Positions 60,431 to 64,000 of a stretch of DNA of 64,000 nt are shown piece by piece (position 1 is the stretch's first letter; every line of letters starts with the position of its first letter). The notes under the pieces were generated by a model, which was given only the letters and a program-made list of their open reading frames with translations, had not been told where the DNA came from and made no database searches. Both the position numbers and the translations under genes were made by a program. Source of the stretch: Nocardia stercoris (GTDB lineage Bacteria > Actinomycetota > Actinomycetes > Mycobacteriales > Mycobacteriaceae); NCBI RefSeq assembly GCF_003696265.1, contig NZ_RFFH01000006.1:1-64000 (forward strand), given 5' to 3'.

Positions 60431-61501
60431 ATGGCGAAGAAGAGCACCTACCCGGTGCAGTTGATCCAGCCCGACGGACGCCGGGTGCACGACCCCGAAC
60501 ACGCGGCGCTGGTCGCCGACGTCGACGGCGCGCAGTTGCGCCGCCTCTACCGGGACATGGTCGTCACCCGCCGCCTCGACACCGAGGCCACCGCCCTGCA
60601 ACGGCAGGGCGAACTCGGCCTGTGGCCGCCGCTGCTCGGCCAGGAGGCGGCGCAGGTCGGATCCGCGCACGCGCTGCACCCCGACGACTACGTCTTCTGC
60701 AGTTACCGCGAGGCGGCCGTGGCCTACTGCCGCGGCGTCGACCCCGCGGTGCTGACCCGCCTGTGGCGCGGCGTATCCCACCACTGCTGGGACCCGGCCG
60801 CGGTCAACATGACCAATCCGGCGATCGTGGTCGGCTCGCAGGGCCTGCACGCCACCGGGTACGCGTTCGCCGCGCATCTCGAAGGCGCCGAGATCGCCGT
60901 TGTCACCTATTTCGGTGACGGCGCCACCAGTCAAGGTGATATCGCCGAGGCCATGGGCTTCGCGGCCGGCTGGGCGGCGCCGGTGGTGTTCTTCTGCCAG
61001 AACAACCACTGGGCGATCAGCGTGCCGGTGCGCGTCCAGAGCGCGACCCCGATCGCGCAGCGGGCCGTGGGCTACGGGATCCCGTCCGTGCAGGTCGACG
61101 GCAACGACGCGCTCGCCGTGCTCGCGGTGACCCGGCAGGCCACGGCCCGGGCGCGCGCCGGCGGTGGCCCGTCGTTCATCGAGGCCATCACCTATCGCAT
61201 GGGCCCGCACACCACTGCCGACGACCCCACCCGCTATCGCGACGCCGCCGAACTCGAGCTGTGGCGGCGCCGCGATCCGATCGACCGGCTACGCCGGCTG
61301 TTGGAGCGGGAACAGTTGTGGGACAGCGACTTCGAGCGCTCGGTCGCCGAGGACGCCGACGATGCCGGCGCCCGGCTGCGCGCCGCCACCCGGACGCTGC
61401 CGGACCCGGAACCGGAAGCGATGTTCGACCACGTGTACGCCACCGAGCACCCGCTGATCACCGCGGAGCGCCGGTCCGTAGTAGAAGGAGCCCGGTCATG
61501 A
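60431..61501 (+). CDS. bkdA: Branched-chain 2-oxoacid dehydrogenase E1 component, alpha subunit
   Basis: E1 alpha binds thiamine diphosphate and decarboxylates 2-oxoisovalerate and its relatives. The 356-residue protein has the ThDP motif VVTYFGDGATSQGDIAEAM, then QNNHWAISVP and the phosphorylation-loop-like ITYRMGPHTTADDPTRYRD. ATG 60431 has AGGAGG seven bases ahead; the frame opens upstream but overlaps the regulator region. The stop overlaps bkdB (ATGA), so the subunits are made in equal amounts. It is the mycobacterial Rv2497c-type protein. Confidence 0.95.
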   Translation: MAKKSTYPVQLIQPDGRRVHDPEHAALVADVDGAQLRRLYRDMVVTRRLDTEATALQRQGELGLWPPLLGQEAAQVGSAHALHPDDYVFCSYREAAVAYCRGVDPAVLTRLWRGVSHHCWDPAAVNMTNPAIVVGSQGLHATGYAFAAHLEGAEIAVVTYFGDGATSQGDIAEAMGFAAGWAAPVVFFCQNNHWAISVPVRVQSATPIAQRAVGYGIPSVQVDGNDALAVLAVTRQATARARAGGGPSFIEAITYRMGPHTTADDPTRYRDAAELELWRRRDPIDRLRRLLEREQLWDSDFERSVAEDADDAGARLRAATRTLPDPEPEAMFDHVYATEHPLITAERRSVVEGARS

Positions 61502-62478
61502 CCACCACCTTCGCGGCCGCGTTGAACGCCGGACTGCGCCGCGCACTCGAGGACGACCCCCGGGTGATCCTGATGGGCGAGGACATCGGCCGCCTCGGCG
61601 GAGTGTTCCGGGTGACCGACACCCTGCAGAAGGACTTCGGCCCCAATCGGGTCGTCGACACCCCGCTGGCCGAATCCGGCATCATCGGAACGGCTTTCGG
61701 TATGTCGTTGCGCGGCTTGCGGCCGGTGTGCGAGATCCAGTTCGACGGTTTCGTGTACCCGGCCTTCGACCAGATCGTCTCCCAGGTGGCCAAGATCCAC
61801 TACCGCACCGGCGGCCAGGTGAGTGCGCCGCTGACCATCCGGATCCCGTTCGGCGGCGGTATCGGTGCCGTGGAACACCACTCCGAGTCGCCGGAGGCGT
61901 ATTTCGCGCACACGGCCGGCCTGCGGGTGGTCTGCCCGAGCAATCCGGCCGACGCGTACACGATGATCCGCCAGGCGATCGCGCTGGAGGACCCGGTGAT
62001 CTTCTTCGAGCCCAAGCGCCGCTACTGGGACAAGGCCGACCTGGATTTCGCTGCCCTGGAAGCGAATCCGTATCCGCTGCACCGGGCGCGGATCGTACGG
62101 CCGGGCATCGACGCCACGATCGCCTGCTACGGCGGCACCGTCGCCACCGCACTGCACGCCGCGGAGATCGCTGCCGGCGAAGGACATTCGCTCGAGGTGG
62201 TCGACCTGCGCAGCCTGTCCCCCATCGACTTCGACACGTTGGCCGAGTCGGTGCGGCGCACCGGGCGGCTGATCGTGACCCACGAGGCGCCGGTGTTCGC
62301 CGGTCTGGGCGCCGAAATCGCGGCCCGGATCACCGAGATGTGCTTCTATCAGCTCGAGGCGCCGGTACAGCGCGTCGGAGGCTACGACATCCCCTATCCC
62401 CCGGCTAAGCTCGAGCGGCACCACCTGCCCGACCCCGACCGCGTGCTCGACGCGGTCGACCGCACGCTCGCCGCCTGA
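61498..62478 (+). CDS. bkdB: Branched-chain 2-oxoacid dehydrogenase E1 component, beta subunit
   Basis: The 326-residue E1 beta subunit completes the heterotetramer with the alpha subunit. Motifs are VILMGEDIGRLGGVFRVTDT, the active-site edge TPLAESGIIGTAFGMSLRGL, the FGGGIGAVEHHSESPEAYF region and the C-terminal VGGYDIPYPPAKLE. GAAGGAG precedes ATG 61498, which overlaps the bkdA stop by 4 bp. The complex feeds isobutyryl-CoA, isovaleryl-CoA and 2-methylbutyryl-CoA into catabolism and branched fatty acid synthesis. Confidence 0.96.
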   Translation: MTTTFAAALNAGLRRALEDDPRVILMGEDIGRLGGVFRVTDTLQKDFGPNRVVDTPLAESGIIGTAFGMSLRGLRPVCEIQFDGFVYPAFDQIVSQVAKIHYRTGGQVSAPLTIRIPFGGGIGAVEHHSESPEAYFAHTAGLRVVCPSNPADAYTMIRQAIALEDPVIFFEPKRRYWDKADLDFAALEANPYPLHRARIVRPGIDATIACYGGTVATALHAAEIAAGEGHSLEVVDLRSLSPIDFDTLAESVRRTGRLIVTHEAPVFAGLGAEIAARITEMCFYQLEAPVQRVGGYDIPYPPAKLERHHLPDPDRVLDAVDRTLAA

Positions 62479-62531
62479 CCGCTCTGCTCCGCCCTTCGTG
62501 CCTGCAACCCGCTCAGACAGAGGTGCCCGTC

Positions 62532-63896
62532 GTGGATGTACCTGACAAGACCGTGCTCGAATTCCGGCTGCCCGACCTCGGCGAGGGTTTGACCGAGGCG
62601 GAACTGGTCTCCTGGACGGTCGCGGTCGGCGACCGGGTGGAACTCAATCAGACGATCGCCGAGGTCGAGACCGCGAAGGCTCAGGTGGCGTTGCCGAGCC
62701 CGTATGCCGGCCAGGTGGCCGAACTGTTGGCCGCACCCGGGGACACGGTGCCGGTGGGTGCGCCGCTGATCCGGTTGTCGGTCAGCGGACCGGCCGAGCA
62801 GGCCGAGCAGCGCACCGCGGTGCTGGTGGGCTACGGACCCGAGGGCGAGTTCACCTCGCGGCGACGGCGTCCCGAGGCCGTCATGCACGCCGAGTCGGGC
62901 CACCCGCAGGATCCCGACATCACGTCGGACGGTTTCTCGTTCGCCGATTTCCCGGGTCGGCGGGCCGCCACCCCGGGCGCCCGGAAGCTGGCGGGGGAAC
63001 TCGGGGTCGCCATCGATCACGTGCCCGGCTCGGGTCCCGGCGGCGCGGTCACGGTGGACGATGTCCGGCACCTGGTGCCGGTCGCGGAACCGCTGCGCCG
63101 GACCAGTCCCGAGGAACAGGCGCTGGTCGGGCCGCGGCCCACCCCGCCGCCGGTGCCCGCGATGCGCCCCGACGCCGGGGCTCTGCGTGCGGCACCGGCC
63201 GACCGTGAAACCCGCACGCCGGTCAGCGGCGTGCGCAAGCGGACCGCGGCGGCCATGAACGTGAGCGCCACGATCCCGCAGGCGACCGTGTACGCCACCA
63301 CCGATGTGACCGCGTCCCTGGAGTTGATGGACCATCTGCGCGGCACCGAGACCTTCGCGGGCCTGACCCTGAGCCCGCTGGCCCTGGTCGCCCGGGCCGC
63401 GCTGGCCGCCCTGGAGGAGTTCCCGGGCATCAACTCCTCGTGGGACGAGGAACGGCACGAGATCGTCACCAAGCACTTCGTGAACCTGGGGATCGCGGTC
63501 GCCACCGAACGCGGCCTGCTGGTGCCGTCGGTGAAGGAGGCGCAGGCACTGAGCCTGCGCGAACTGTGCCGGGAGATCGGCTGGCTGGCCGACGTGTGCC
63601 GGGCCGGCTCGGCGACCCCGGCCGACCTGCGCGGCGGCACCTTCACGATCAGCAACATCGGCGTGTTCGGCGTGGATACCGGTGTGGCACTGGTCAATCC
63701 GGGTGAGGGTGCGATCCTGAGCCTGGGCACCATCCGCAAGCGCCCGTGGGTCTACCGCGACGAACTGGCGGTCCGGTGGGTGACGACCCTGGGCGTCAGC
63801 TTCGACCACCGCATGATCGACGGCGAACTCGCGTCCCGCTTCCTCTCCTCGATCGCGGCGTCCCTGGAAGACCCGCTCACCCTGCTCGGCCGCTGA
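62532..63896 (+). CDS. bkdC: Branched-chain 2-oxoacid dehydrogenase E2 component (dihydrolipoyl acyltransferase)
   Basis: E2 is the core of the complex and moves the acyl group from E1 to CoA. The 454-residue protein has one lipoyl domain (Lys in AEVETAKAQVALPSP, about residue 47), a Pro-rich linker, the E1/E3-binding domain (RAATPGARKLAGELG, VPGSGPGGAVTVDD) and the catalytic domain with HRMIDG in TLGVSFDHRMIDGELASRFL. GTG 62532 is preferred since AGAGG lies 8 bases ahead; GTG 62523 would add three residues. No E3 gene is within the window. It follows bkdB by 53 bp. Confidence 0.96.
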   Translation: MDVPDKTVLEFRLPDLGEGLTEAELVSWTVAVGDRVELNQTIAEVETAKAQVALPSPYAGQVAELLAAPGDTVPVGAPLIRLSVSGPAEQAEQRTAVLVGYGPEGEFTSRRRRPEAVMHAESGHPQDPDITSDGFSFADFPGRRAATPGARKLAGELGVAIDHVPGSGPGGAVTVDDVRHLVPVAEPLRRTSPEEQALVGPRPTPPPVPAMRPDAGALRAAPADRETRTPVSGVRKRTAAAMNVSATIPQATVYATTDVTASLELMDHLRGTETFAGLTLSPLALVARAALAALEEFPGINSSWDEERHEIVTKHFVNLGIAVATERGLLVPSVKEAQALSLRELCREIGWLADVCRAGSATPADLRGGTFTISNIGVFGVDTGVALVNPGEGAILSLGTIRKRPWVYRDELAVRWVTTLGVSFDHRMIDGELASRFLSSIAASLEDPLTLLGR

Positions 63897-64000
63897 ATTC
63901 CGCCTCGTAACCTGTCGCAGACGGTCCGGGCATCGACCGCATCCGCAGCGGGCTGCCCACGGGTCACGCTCGGCCTCGCGCCGCGAACCGGCTCAGGCGG

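Overview
The window is very GC-rich actinobacterial DNA. Its first 28.7 kb keeps, on the minus strand, the gene order argS-lysA-hom-thrC-thrB-rho-rpmE-prfA-prmC-(insertion)-sua5-wecA-atpI-atpBEFHAGDC-DUF2550-pduO-murA followed by an rRNA operon leader. From memory, this is the order of the Mycobacterium tuberculosis Rv1292-Rv1315 region. Separate atpF and atpH genes (mycobacteria fuse b and delta), WecA, BkdABC and several DUF families of mycolic-acid actinomycetes make Nocardia, or a close relative in Mycobacteriales, the best guess. No species can be named from this sequence.

Layout. 1-365: promoter and antitermination leader of a minus-strand rRNA operon whose 16S gene lies just outside the window. 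366-12742: murA, a cobalamin adenosyltransferase, DUF2550, the complete F1Fo ATP synthase operon with atpI, wecA and the tRNA t6A gene sua5. 12743-17358: a 4.6-kb insertion into the conserved order, holding MarR + ABC exporter, a TetR repressor and a divergent amidase. 17359-28726: translation and termination genes (prmC, prfA, rpmE, rho) and the aspartate-family pathway (hom, thrC, thrB, lysA) with argS. 28839-30566: a tightly joined pair of membrane-anchored DUF3105 and DUF305 proteins.

30632-32656 is the most unusual stretch. An intact tRNA-Arg(CCG) is followed 1.9 kb later by a 92-bp near-identical copy of its 3' half plus terminator. This is the signature of a small tRNA-integrated element. 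The DNA between the copies carries a gamma-glutamylcyclotransferase-like gene, a small secreted protein, short unrecognised ORFs and no visible integrase. A truncated LysR gene follows at 33140.

33376-39209: accessory regulators (TetR, AraC, MarR), an FAD monooxygenase with a paired-operator control region, a membrane-tethered Hsp70/actin-fold protein and two DUF3558 lipoproteins. 39217-45804: a valine/isobutyryl-CoA module (acyl-CoA dehydrogenase, 3-hydroxyisobutyryl-CoA hydrolase, enoyl-CoA hydratase) divergent from a fused isobutyryl-CoA mutase, icmF, with two matching operators between them. 45939-57378: SDR, a roadblock protein with a PATAN-like partner, a SWIM/SNF2 helicase pair, an HNH-type lipoprotein, DUF3556, a sulfurtransferase, an NTF2-like protein and an orphan IPT/TIG protein. 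57997-63896: a BenE transporter whose N terminus is built of 18-bp tandem repeats, then a divergent Lrp regulator and the bkdABC branched-chain 2-oxoacid dehydrogenase operon. The bkd operon would make the isobutyryl-CoA used by the 39-46 kb module. The pduO product could supply adenosylcobalamin to IcmF.

Most of the window is conserved housekeeping DNA. I see no convincing new multi-gene system. The best candidates for follow-up are the tRNA-Arg mini-element, the repeat-built BenE terminus with a decayed tandem copy behind it, and the operator architectures.
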